Positions 1 through 7,213 of a stretch of DNA of 13,040 nt are shown here, piece by piece. Every line of letters begins with the position of its first letter. Positions within the stretch are counted from its first letter, which is position 1. Under the pieces are notes generated by a model. That model had not been told where the DNA came from. It made no database searches and worked only from the letters and a program-made list of their open reading frames with translations. This DNA comes from Actinomycetota bacterium (GTDB taxonomy: Bacteria; Actinomycetota; Humimicrobiia; Humimicrobiales; Humimicrobiaceae), in contig JAMCVO010000397.1 in assembly GCA_023475715.1 (NCBI GenBank), positions 1 through 13,040 on the forward strand. Reading direction: 5' to 3'. The position numbers and the translations under genes are program-made.

Positions 1-1150
1 CAATATCATCTATTTTTTCAAAACCCATATTGTTGGTTGCTCCACTGTCAAAATTTGAATATAAAATCACTCTTGCTCTTGTAAGAAGCTTGGAAACTGC
101 CACAGCTTTATGACCTCCCAGAACAAATTTCTGCCTTATCTTTTTAAAAAGACCTTCAAAGTCTTTTGTTTCCTGCATCCATTCTGCAAACTTATCCTCA
201 CCAAAACCTTCGGTGCATTCTGCAGCCAGTATTATTATTCCGCCGTCTTTTACGATATCTTTAACATTTTCCAATGCTTTTTGCGCCTGGTATAAATTTA
301 TATCTTTTGGATAGCCGCCTGCGGATGCTATGACGATGTTCGCTTTTTCAGCGCACCTAACTTCATAGAGCCAGTCATAAATATTTATACCTTGCAGCAA
401 TGCTTCATTATTTTTGCCTGCAACTGCACCAATTATTTTTTTGCTGTCATCAAGGATCACATTAAAAATAAAGTCGATTTGCGCCATCCTGCCTGCCTCT
501 TCGATATCCTGTCGTACCGGATTAGCGACAAATTCACCGGCTCTTGCAGATTCATCAAGCATCATGGAATGATTGGCACAAACAGAATTATATGAGCATG
601 CTCCGGGCATTATCGCCTTTGCTCCCCCTGAATATCCTGCAAAGTAATGATACTCGATGTTTCCCGTAGCTATTATAAAATCGGAATTTATCACTTCTTC
701 CGATACTTCAACCGGAGTGCCGTAAGAAGTGCTGCCTATGCTACTGCATTTATTTTTATCGAAGTCCATAAGCTTGCATTCCTCTGCCGTTTTAGCTCCG
801 ACAAGTTTTATTTGTTCTTCTTGCGTGTGTGAACGATGTATCCCAAGGCCAAAAACTATTTTAATGGACCTGACGTCGGCATCTTTTAGTTCCTTTACAA
901 GATAGGGTAAAAACTTATAAGATGGGCAAGGTCTTGTTATATCGGAAACAAGTATGCAAACATCTTTTTTCCCGTATGCAAGGCCTGCGAGGTTTTGAGA
1001 TGATACAGGGTTTTCCAGGGCACTTATAATTAAATCCTGCTCTTCTTTAAAATCTGACTTTTTATTGTCTCTGCATTTAAAATTGATGATATTGCTGCCC
1101 GGTATGGAAAGACTTATAAGATGCTTTCCGTATGGAATTTCAAAATTCAT
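1..1150 (-). CDS. larA: LarA-family nickel-pincer nucleotide racemase, C-terminus cut by window edge
   Basis: Predicted cytoplasmic racemase/epimerase that uses the nickel-pincer nucleotide (NPN) cofactor, classically to interconvert L- and D-lactate. The gene reads from ATG at 1150 to the left edge: 383 residues of a family usually about 420 long, so some 40 C-terminal residues are missing. AAAGGA lies just upstream of the ATG. Family residues are all visible: DITRP at 70-74 (D70, R73), H105 in GIHRSH, H168 in EYHYFAGYSGG, cofactor-attachment lysine K178 in GGAKAIMPG, nickel histidine H194, and Q288/K291. They fall at a near-constant offset from the published Lactobacillus plantarum LarA residues (R75, H108, H174, K184, H200, Q295, K298). 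LarA homologues act on several 2-hydroxyacids, so lactate is the default guess, not proven. A LarE-type gene lies at 9133-9957; larB and larC are not in the window. Confidence 0.92.
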   Translation of the reverse strand, partial: MNFEIPYGKHLISLSIPGSNIINFKCRDNKKSDFKEEQDLIISALENPVSSQNLAGLAYGKKDVCILVSDITRPCPSYKFLPYLVKELKDADVRSIKIVFGLGIHRSHTQEEQIKLVGAKTAEECKLMDFDKNKCSSIGSTSYGTPVEVSEEVINSDFIIATGNIEYHYFAGYSGGAKAIMPGACSYNSVCANHSMMLDESARAGEFVANPVRQDIEEAGRMAQIDFIFNVILDDSKKIIGAVAGKNNEALLQGINIYDWLYEVRCAEKANIVIASAGGYPKDINLYQAQKALENVKDIVKDGGIIILAAECTEGFGEDKFAEWMQETKDFEGLFKKIRQKFVLGGHKAVAVSKLLTRARVILYSNFDSGATNNMGFEKIDDI

Positions 1151-1173
1151 TCTCAGTCCTTTGCTTCATTATT

Positions 1174-1239
1174 TTATTGTTTTGGATAGCTCCAGAAATT
1201 CCAGTCCTCTAAAACTTCTAAGATTTCATTTTTATTCAT
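1174..1239 (-). pseudogene. 21-codon ORF: remnant of an AAA/DUF4143 ATPase N-terminus, or a leader peptide of larA
   Basis: A short minus-strand ORF begins MNKNEILEVLEDWNFW, runs only five codons further and stops 23 nt before the larA ATG. The start, especially the EDWNFW string, resembles the opening residues of many AAA_14/DUF4143 ATPases as I remember them; homology then ends abruptly. No good ribosome-binding site precedes it. Either an ATPase gene was almost wholly deleted and its 5' end stayed in front of larA, or this is a translated leader peptide. The family resemblance is from memory and the string is short, so confidence is modest. Confidence 0.4.
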
Positions 1240-1248
1240 TTTAATTTG

Positions 1249-1291
1249 TATATTAGATATAATAATGAAATTTTAACGAATATATTAGATA
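1249..1291 (-). repeat. 11-bp direct repeat upstream of larA
   Basis: The minus-strand 11-mer TATCTAATATA occurs at 1281-1291 and again at 1249-1259, starts 32 bp apart, about three helical turns. The upstream copy contains the proposed -10 hexamer. Spacing and placement suggest paired binding sites for a regulator of the larA transcript, but the repeat is AT-rich and chance cannot be excluded. Confidence 0.4.
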
Positions 1292-1310
1292 AAATATACA
1301 ATATTGCCAA
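1282..1310 (-). promoter_or_regulatory. Candidate sigma-70-type promoter for the short ORF and larA
   Basis: On the minus strand TTGGCA (1305-1310) is followed after 17 nt by TAATAT (1282-1287). This matches the bacterial housekeeping pattern with correct spacing. Transcription would start near 1275, giving a leader of about 125 nt before larA that includes the 21-codon ORF. Confidence 0.5.
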
Positions 1311-1461
1311 TATCAGGCTTCAAATTTCCATCCTGAGTTCTATATTTTGCAGATAAGGGTCTTTTCCCTTTCCGTCATTATTGTTTATGTGATAAAACAT
1401 TATTATAAACATCCTTCTTCAGAGCTGTTAAAAACAATGGAAGTGTTGCCAATATTTTTAA

Positions 1462-2706
1462 TTATAAAATATTTGATATTGGAACTGCTATGATTCTTTT
1501 ATCCATATATTTTAATTCGGATCCGTTATAAATGATAAGACCAGCAATTGTCTCAGGATATTCTTCCATAAAAATTTTTATATTTTTTAAATCATCATAT
1601 TTAACCTTATCAGCCATTTTAACTTCAAGTGCTATCAGCTTATTTCCGTATTCTATTATAAAATCAACTTCATGCCCGCCAGTTGTTCTAAAGTGATAGA
1701 TGTTGGCTTTAGGTTTAAACAGATTGACCGATATTCTTAAATGATGATAAACCAGAGATTCAAAAAATAAGCCATACTCCCTTGAGCTCTCCAATGATTT
1801 TTTATCATAAAAACCTGCAAGATAGATTGCCATTGATGGGTCAATCCAATAAATTTTTGGAGATTTTACAAGTCTTTTTGTCCTATTTTTAAAAAATGCC
1901 GGTATAACTTCTATAATATGAGACGTCTGAAGTAAATTAATATATCTGTGGGTAGTTGGTTGTGATATTGAAGAGTCTCTTGAAACCTCAGACTGATTAA
2001 GTACTCTTGCAGTTCTAAATGCAAGGATTTGCATTAAATTTCTAAAATCAATTAATGAACTCACCTGTGAAAGCTCTCTTAAATCTCTCTCCAGATAAGT
2101 CGCCGAATATGATTCCCACCATCCTGGGATATCTTCAATATTTTTAAATCTCAACAGCGGCGGCATAAATCCTCTTATCAAAGTTTCACTTATAGCAACT
2201 TGATTAAAATTATTTTTTATTTTTTCTTCATTAAAAAATCTTTCAAGTATTCTATTGTTTTTGAACCCTTTTTTTTCAGAATATGCCATTGGAGGCAAAA
2301 CGATATATAAAGCTCTACCAGCAAGAGTTTCGGTAATTCTTCTCATTAATAATAAGTTCGCTGATCCGGAAAGTATAAATTGTTTTTTATTATTGCTGCT
2401 ATCTACAACTTTTTTTATTGCAGAAAGTACGTCTGGTGATTTTTGTGCTTCATCAATTATTATATGATCTGAGTCCAGCCATAGGCTTTCTGGATTATTC
2501 CTGGACTGCCGGAGTAAGTCAAAATCATCAAGTGTTAAATATTTCCAGTCTTTTAGATTCTCGTCATTTCTTAAAAATGTACTTTTCCCTACCTGCCGGG
2601 CACCGGTAATAATTACAACAGGATAATTGGCCAAAGCATTTTTCAATAATGCAGACTGCCACCTATTTATGTATTTTAATTCATTACTTGAATAATTATT
2701 ATTCAT
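1462..2706 (-). CDS. AAA-family ATPase with C-terminal DUF4143 domain
   Basis: Member of the widespread bacterial/archaeal AAA_14 plus DUF4143 ATPase family, whose biological role is not settled. The N-terminal P-loop domain has Walker A GARQVGKST (35-43), Walker B HIIIDEAQ (81-88) and a sensor-like LSGSAN (112-117). TYLERDLREL (203-212) and a winged-helix-like stretch (about 220-275) follow. The DUF4143 part carries E316, EVD at 346-348 and EVK at 361-363, the spacing of a PD-(D/E)xK-type nuclease-like fold. Length (414 residues) is normal for the family and the gene looks intact. ATG is the first codon after a consensus-like promoter, and there is no Shine-Dalgarno site, so the mRNA may be nearly leaderless. 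Such ATPases are often scattered singletons spread by transfer; the isolated promoter fits that. Confidence 0.9.
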   Translation of the reverse strand: MNNNYSSNELKYINRWQSALLKNALANYPVVIITGARQVGKSTFLRNDENLKDWKYLTLDDFDLLRQSRNNPESLWLDSDHIIIDEAQKSPDVLSAIKKVVDSSNNKKQFILSGSANLLLMRRITETLAGRALYIVLPPMAYSEKKGFKNNRILERFFNEEKIKNNFNQVAISETLIRGFMPPLLRFKNIEDIPGWWESYSATYLERDLRELSQVSSLIDFRNLMQILAFRTARVLNQSEVSRDSSISQPTTHRYINLLQTSHIIEVIPAFFKNRTKRLVKSPKIYWIDPSMAIYLAGFYDKKSLESSREYGLFFESLVYHHLRISVNLFKPKANIYHFRTTGGHEVDFIIEYGNKLIALEVKMADKVKYDDLKNIKIFMEEYPETIAGLIIYNGSELKYMDKRIIAVPISNIL

Positions 2707-2721
2707 GTTATGAATAATAAT
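2695..2721. repeat. Perfect 12-bp inverted repeat over the ATPase start codon
   Basis: ATTATTATTCAT (2695-2706) and ATGAATAATAAT (2710-2721) are exact reverse complements separated by three bases. The dyad spans the -10 region, the expected transcription start and the first four codons of the ATPase. It could be an operator for autoregulation, or an mRNA hairpin burying the start codon if transcription begins upstream. Confidence 0.75.
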
Positions 2722-2745
2722 ATAGTATTATAACGATGCTGTCAA
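2717..2745 (-). promoter_or_regulatory. Strong promoter directly in front of the AAA/DUF4143 ATPase
   Basis: On the minus strand a perfect -35 TTGACA (2740-2745) is followed after exactly 17 nt by TATTAT (2717-2722). Initiation about 7 nt downstream would fall within a few bases of the ATG at 2706. The -35 box overlaps the stop codon of the metallophosphoesterase gene upstream, so the ATPase can be expressed separately from it. Confidence 0.65.
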
Positions 2746-3941
2746 CATCGATAAAACTTTATCAGGGTTGCTTCCGGTTGGCAGTAAAATCTGAAAGGTG
2801 AATATCTCCCTTCACCAAGTCCTCTTGTTGTATAGAGGACAAAATTATTAAAATAAAATAAACCGGAGCAGTATTTTGTTTTTATATTGCAGCCCGATAT
2901 CAAAGCTCCTGCTCCCGGAAGCCTGACCTGGCCGCCGTGTGTATGGCCGCAAAGGACCACATCCGCCTTTCTGTCGGAAAGGTCAACCAGAAGGTCCATG
3001 TCCGGAGTATGGGTAAGCACGATACGGATTGTCCCACCGGTGTTTAAGGTATGTAAAGAGTTATTGCAGGATTTGAAGGCTTGCTTATATCTGTTTTTAT
3101 TCCGCCCTATTGTATCAGATTGGGAATCCATCATATCTTCTTCAATCATATTTTTTTCGTCCTTAGCTGTTACTTCTTTTCCGGAATCATAATGTTGAAC
3201 TAAGGGCATAATTTTAAGTTTATTATTTAATTCTATGGAATTATTTAAACCTGCAAAAGCTTTTGCTACATCTGTTTTTTTAATCATGGAATCTTCGACT
3301 CCAATTATTTCAATATTTTTTATTTGCCCAACTGAAGCAGCCTTCTTATCCAAACAAAATGTTATGTTTTCATTTCTAAGGACCTTAATGCCTATAGAGT
3401 TTAATTTTGCAACAAGTTCGGTAACATCATTAAGCCTCTTATACTCCTTCTTCCTCTTTATCATATTTTTTAAAAACTCACTTGGAGTCTTATTGAAATA
3501 ATCATGTACGCCGAAAACTGCAAATTTGCCATAGCCGGCATTTAAACTTTCGAGCATTTTAAATAAAAAAGGAAAATTCTCATTTTTTTCAACAAGATCT
3601 CCCGTGATAAAGATAAAGTCTGGAGCAGGGACAATGGATTTAAGACTCCGGATAAATTTAAAAAGCTTTTCTCCTTTTGCATCTTTTCTCAAATGGAAAT
3701 CGGACAGGTGCAGAACTGAAAATTCCGGATGACTTTTTGTATTATCGGCTTTACTTTTTTTGATCTGGCTTTTTTCGGCCTGGTCTTTTTTAGTTTGGTT
3801 AGTCCGGCCTTTTAAGAATATTTCAATCTCTGACAGCTTGAAATTGCTGACTTCAAAAATAAAAGCATACCAGTATATTAACGCTGCTAATGCTGTTACA
3901 GCTGTCAATACTGAAATTATAATTATAATTGTTGTACTCAA
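2742..3941 (-). CDS. Membrane-anchored calcineurin-like metallophosphoesterase, atypical
   Basis: Predicted metal-dependent phosphoesterase of the YkuE-like membrane-associated group. Residues 4-30 form an N-terminal hydrophobic anchor, and 46-70 a Lys-rich linker. Metal motifs are SDFHL (D81, H83), GDLVE (D115), GVHD (144-147), H311 in LTHTPD, and GHTH (332-335). The canonical GNHD asparagine is replaced by V145, although every other ligand position is kept. Between GVEDS (214-218) and LTHTPD (309-314) an insert of roughly 60-70 extra residues, polar and poorly structured, lengthens the protein to 399. The start is TTG, chosen because AAGGTGA sits about 9 nt upstream and the anchor follows at once. 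It lies 63 nt after the GT-C gene and is probably co-transcribed with it. Substrate unknown; phospholipid or lipid-linked sugar headgroups are plausible from the anchor and neighbour only. Confidence 0.85.
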   Translation of the reverse strand: MSTTIIIIISVLTAVTALAALIYWYAFIFEVSNFKLSEIEIFLKGRTNQTKKDQAEKSQIKKSKADNTKSHPEFSVLHLSDFHLRKDAKGEKLFKFIRSLKSIVPAPDFIFITGDLVEKNENFPFLFKMLESLNAGYGKFAVFGVHDYFNKTPSEFLKNMIKRKKEYKRLNDVTELVAKLNSIGIKVLRNENITFCLDKKAASVGQIKNIEIIGVEDSMIKKTDVAKAFAGLNNSIELNNKLKIMPLVQHYDSGKEVTAKDEKNMIEEDMMDSQSDTIGRNKNRYKQAFKSCNNSLHTLNTGGTIRIVLTHTPDMDLLVDLSDRKADVVLCGHTHGGQVRLPGAGALISGCNIKTKYCSGLFYFNNFVLYTTRGLGEGRYSPFRFYCQPEATLIKFYRC

Positions 3942-4004
3942 TTAGCTTTCACCTTAAAATCATTTAAAAACTTTTTGATAAAAAATGCTATCTTTATTCT
4001 TTTT

Positions 4005-5615
4005 TCAAGCTGGTAAATTATATAATATCCAGAAATAAGTCAATGGAAACAGATGCAGTACATACCTGTCGGTGGACCATGTAAAATCAGCAATCGCACC
4101 GAGTGAAAGAAGCAATACGATAAATCCGGCGGCAATAAATGCAAAGAAAATCCAGTTAAAATTTTTAAATAATTTTTTGACATTAAAAATAAAAAAAATA
4201 AATAAGACTCCCCATATTACACCATAGGAAGAGCCAAGATAAGCCCTGGTTGAATCAAAAGCAGAAAAAATAAGCTCTGAAAATAATGCTTTCAAAGCCT
4301 GGCCGAAGCTGAAGATTCCCTGACCAAAAATATTATTTTGCTGTCCGCCGTTTAGAACAGGCAGCCATTCATTGCTTAAGAATCGGATATTGAGTTTATG
4401 CTTTAGAATTATCCAGACAGCCATCAGCAGGAGTGAAAAAAATACGGGGGTTAATATTGCCAGAATTGGTCCGGAATAATAATTTATTTTTTTAAATTTA
4501 CCGGTTGACGGAGCTGTTGCTTTGCCGGCTCCAGTTTTAAAAGACTTATAAGCCTTCTTATCTCTGATTATAAAGGCTATATCCAAAATCAAATTAATTA
4601 TCAAAAATATTCCCAGAAAAAACAACCCTTCACTTCTGATTTGAGCCAGTATTCCAAAAAAGATTGTTGACAACATAAGATAATTTTTGGTTTCAGGACC
4701 AATAGCTGCTGCTGAGACATCTTGCGGCACTGATAAATGTATCCGGGATGCTTCTCCTTTAATATAATTATAAAAAAAACAGACAGCAAGCATTAAGATA
4801 ATTGCAAAGAGCAGGTTTGTATATTCTATGTAGCCATGATCCATAACCACAGGCAATGCTGAAAAAATAAAAACATAAATAATTGCTATGGCTCTCTTGT
4901 ATTTCTTGCTGAACAGGTAATAAAGAATAAACAAACCTGATAAATAAAAAAGCGGGAATATAACTTTTACAAGATTTTCATTTATTTTTCCCATCCATAC
5001 ATATATCCAGGTTTGCATAAGGGGCAGATATAATGGATACGAAAGATGGGCGAACTGGTAATTGTGGCTTTTAAAAAAAGGCACTATGCTTGCATCAATA
5101 AAAAAAGCTCTGCCTTTCAAACTCCAGCTGGCTATCGCATCCCAGAATCTTATGGGAAAAAGCAAGGCAAAAAACAATACTGTTAAAAAGTTTATAAAAA
5201 TAAGAAAAACAAAAATATAAAATATAATTCTTTTGCAGGAGTTTTCTTTTTCTTTTATTTCATATCCTTTGGCATTACCACATTCGGTTTTAATATCATG
5301 ACCTTCTCCTGATTTACTTTTTGAAAACTGCAGCTTTTTTCTTACAAAAAGGTAAATTGAGGCAATAAAGAAGACAGCGCTGAACATGCTTGTACTGGCC
5401 AGGCTGTATTTAAGACCTGCCAGTGACAGGACAGCAAGATATATCGAAGCAACCAGCATCCCTGTATAAAAGCTTATAAAAAAAATAAACACCCTGCCTG
5501 GAATACTTCTGAATTTCAATGAAGAACTGTTATTTTTTAAGAGCATAAAATATACTGGCACATAGCCGATAAAAAAAAGTGAAATTATCGCTGAAAGTAA
5601 CCTTATTAAATCCAT
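4005..5615 (-). CDS. Polytopic membrane protein, GT-C-type glycosyltransferase-like
   Basis: Hydrophobic protein of about 536 residues with some 12-13 membrane segments. After the fourth segment an extracytoplasmic loop carries FWDAIASW with an acidic residue (D164 when counted from the TTG), a basic LKGR, then HLSYPLYLPL, and later DHGYIEYTNLL. An acidic first loop followed by a YP-rich motif and a second Gly-Tyr-acidic segment is typical of GT-C enzymes of the PMT/ArnT/GT39 type, which move sugars from polyprenyl-phosphate donors onto envelope acceptors. The specific sugar and acceptor are unknown. A basic, charged cytoplasmic loop lies at about 98-133. Start: I prefer ATG at 5615, preceded by GGAAA at six bases, over the TTG at 5630 that opens the same frame five codons earlier. 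Head of a likely operon with the metallophosphoesterase, and divergent from the membrane protein at 5865. Confidence 0.7.
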   Translation of the reverse strand: MDLIRLLSAIISLFFIGYVPVYFMLLKNNSSSLKFRSIPGRVFIFFISFYTGMLVASIYLAVLSLAGLKYSLASTSMFSAVFFIASIYLFVRKKLQFSKSKSGEGHDIKTECGNAKGYEIKEKENSCKRIIFYIFVFLIFINFLTVLFFALLFPIRFWDAIASWSLKGRAFFIDASIVPFFKSHNYQFAHLSYPLYLPLMQTWIYVWMGKINENLVKVIFPLFYLSGLFILYYLFSKKYKRAIAIIYVFIFSALPVVMDHGYIEYTNLLFAIILMLAVCFFYNYIKGEASRIHLSVPQDVSAAAIGPETKNYLMLSTIFFGILAQIRSEGLFFLGIFLIINLILDIAFIIRDKKAYKSFKTGAGKATAPSTGKFKKINYYSGPILAILTPVFFSLLLMAVWIILKHKLNIRFLSNEWLPVLNGGQQNNIFGQGIFSFGQALKALFSELIFSAFDSTRAYLGSSYGVIWGVLFIFFIFNVKKLFKNFNWIFFAFIAAGFIVLLLSLGAIADFTWSTDRYVLHLFPLTYFWILYNLPA

Positions 5616-5655
5616 TGTTATTTTCCACAATGTTACAGCAATATGACAAATAGAA

Positions 5656-5683
5656 ACTAAATCCTTGATCTCTAAGATTTAGT
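5656..5683 (-). terminator. Weak hairpin, possible terminator of the toxin-like fragment
   Basis: ACTAAATC (5656-5663) and GATTTAGT (5676-5683) are exact 8-bp reverse complements with a 12-nt loop. On the minus strand the stem is followed by TTCTATTTG, a loose T-rich tract, and it contains the stop codon of the fragment at 5679-5798. The stem is AT-rich, so termination would be weak. Confidence 0.35.
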
Positions 5684-5798
5684 ACAACTCATCATGCTTT
5701 CCAACATCCGCTGGAATTATCCTATTTTCTTCAAGAATAAAATATATACATATTCTATATGAAATTTTTGAGAGTAATTCAAAAAATTGTATAATCGT
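5679..5798 (-). pseudogene. Decayed RelE/ParE-type toxin C-terminus
   Basis: An open minus-strand stretch of 39 codons with no start codon ends in TAA at 5679. Its translation contains SYRICIYF, then EENRIIPADVG and finally KHDELY at the stop. That order (a basic YRI strand, an acidic turn, a hydrophobic strand and a Gly-His-Asp tail) resembles the last 35-40 residues of RelE/ParE toxins. The upstream part is missing: an in-frame TAA lies at 5799-5801, and no antitoxin gene is visible in the 234-bp gap. I take it as the relic of a toxin-antitoxin pair. The match is from memory and short. Confidence 0.4.
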
Positions 5799-5864
5799 TT
5801 AAAACATTAAAATATTCTGCTGTAAATACAGAAGTCATAAGTTAAATTATATTAGATTTTTGAA

Positions 5865-7100
5865 TTGTTTTACAAAAAAAATAACCTTCGCAAAAAAATA
5901 AGCAAGAAGCATACTCTGGTTTTTATACTGATATGTATTGTGTTTCTGCTTTTTTTTATTTTCACATGCATACCCGCAGTAACCAAAACTATTATATATT
6001 ACTCGCAGGATAAAATTGAGAAAACAAATGAGAAAAAATTAAATATACCTTTGGAGCAAGCGCATTTTATTCCTGAAATTGGTGATTTTATTGTTATGGA
6101 TGTAAAAGCAGAAAATATTGGCAATGTTAAATATCCGTCAAGCAGCATTGCAGTCAATTGGAAGCATGCTGCCGACAAAACAAGCAATGTCTCTGATATG
6201 ACAGAAATAAAAAAACAACAGACTTTCCGAATTGTTATCGATGGGATCAAGCATTCTTACTACATTCCAACCGGTGAGAACCCTGCATGGACACAGAGCG
6301 GCGAATCCAGTGGCTTTACCGACAATGACAGCAGCAACAATAATATCGTCAGCAATAATTTCATATCATCAGTTTCAATAAACTCCCCCAGAATTGAAGG
6401 CATTGCAATAAAAATTTCTGAGGTAAGGCTTACAAAAAGATTGATTTTGCCGTTGGATTCATACATTAACTACTGGTCCAAAAAATTAATGAATATAGAG
6501 CAAATAAACAGGTTTGCCGCTCCTGCTTACATATTCCTGACATTTTCCCTGATATTGTTCCTTGTTTATATGCTCCTTTACCGGGCAGCAGCAGCAAAAG
6601 AACGTCAAAAAATTACACCTGTAAAAATTCTGATTTTTATTTCCACCGCAGTCCTTTTAGCATTTTCCTTTTATTTTATTGCATTAAATTCTTTTACGAT
6701 AAAAAGCTATGTAGATTCATACAAGCAATATATTCTAAAGGCAGAATTTGATAAGACTTATGAAGGTTTCTACAATTTCAGAAGATTCATATCCTGGATC
6801 GGACAGAAAGTTCCGGAAGGAGAAAATATAATAGTTCTTTTAAGGGATGAGCCTGTTTATATAATGTCAGAGTTGGCTTACAACTTATATCCAAAAGATA
6901 TAAGATACATAAATGTCAGCGACAAAAATGATCGGCAAATATTAAGCGAGATTAAAGAAATAAACAAGACAGGCAAAAACAATAAATTCAATTATAAATA
7001 TATAGTTATTCTTTCAGCCGAAGACATTCCGCAAAGTGAAGATTTGGAATTAATTGATAAGTACAGAGATAATGGCGGCTTTTTATATAAGCTTGAATGA
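5865..7100 (+). CDS. Membrane protein of unknown function, envelope-associated
   Basis: I do not recognise a named family. A Lys-rich N-terminus is followed by a membrane segment (about 17-40). A polar, probably extracytoplasmic region (45-215), beta-rich in appearance, has a Ser/Asn-rich stretch at 145-170. Two more membrane helices follow (218-240 and 252-276), then a soluble C-terminal domain of about 130 residues with an alternating strand/helix pattern (IIVLLRDEP, YIVILS). A YP-containing soluble tail like this is common at the C-termini of GT-C-related membrane proteins, so it may partner the divergent gene at 4005-5615. The start is uncertain: the frame opens at TTG 5865 without a clear ribosome-binding site, a stop codon lies at 5853, and no ATG occurs before the first membrane segment. 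It stands alone on its strand, followed by the ncRNA region. Confidence 0.7.
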   Translation: MFYKKNNLRKKISKKHTLVFILICIVFLLFFIFTCIPAVTKTIIYYSQDKIEKTNEKKLNIPLEQAHFIPEIGDFIVMDVKAENIGNVKYPSSSIAVNWKHAADKTSNVSDMTEIKKQQTFRIVIDGIKHSYYIPTGENPAWTQSGESSGFTDNDSSNNNIVSNNFISSVSINSPRIEGIAIKISEVRLTKRLILPLDSYINYWSKKLMNIEQINRFAAPAYIFLTFSLILFLVYMLLYRAAAAKERQKITPVKILIFISTAVLLAFSFYFIALNSFTIKSYVDSYKQYILKAEFDKTYEGFYNFRRFISWIGQKVPEGENIIVLLRDEPVYIMSELAYNLYPKDIRYINVSDKNDRQILSEIKEINKTGKNNKFNYKYIVILSAEDIPQSEDLELIDKYRDNGGFLYKLE

Positions 7101-7153
7101 ATATTCAGTCGAATAATTGTTTTAACAAATTCCAAATTTAATCAATTTCAAAT

Positions 7154-7183
7154 TTGATGATATGATATTATAAATAATAATAT
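7154..7183 (+). promoter_or_regulatory. Possible promoter for the structured RNA
   Basis: TTGATG (7154-7159) is followed after 18 nt by TAATAT (7178-7183), predicting a start near 7190, some 24 nt before the large stem. The region is so AT-rich that alternative -10 hexamers are easy to find. The case rests on position more than on sequence. Confidence 0.3.
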
Positions 7184-7213
7184 TATATGTTCAATGCAAC
7201 TAAGATGTTCGGA

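Larger units (their letters stand above)
1151..1461. other. Intergenic stretch between larA and the AAA/DUF4143 ATPase
   Basis: This 311-bp gap holds the larA promoter, the direct repeat and the 21-codon ORF listed separately. In the rest I see only two short overlapping minus-strand reading frames: 1378-1461, in frame with and just after the ATPase stop, and 1320-1400, which starts with ATG. Neither resembles a known protein. No convincing terminator is present; CCAATAT at 1449-1455 and ATATTGG at 1476-1482 form a weak inverted repeat around the ATPase stop. Confidence 0.5.

Noticed and set aside
110..832. Three plus-strand ORFs of 61-67 codons
   Set aside because: They are antisense to the larA gene, which explains the whole stretch with all catalytic motifs in place.
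1320..1400. 26-codon minus-strand ORF with an AAGGA upstream
   Set aside because: No similarity to any family I know, spacing to the ribosome-binding site is long, and it overlaps another open frame; chance is likely in AT-rich DNA.
5616..5630. TTG at 5630 as the start of the GT-C gene
   Set aside because: ATG at 5615 has a GGAAA ribosome-binding site at suitable spacing; the TTG adds only five codons and lacks one.
7133..7156. Inverted repeat CAAATTT/AAATTTG after the membrane protein gene as a terminator
   Set aside because: Only 7 AT-rich base pairs and no T-tract follow; too weak to call.
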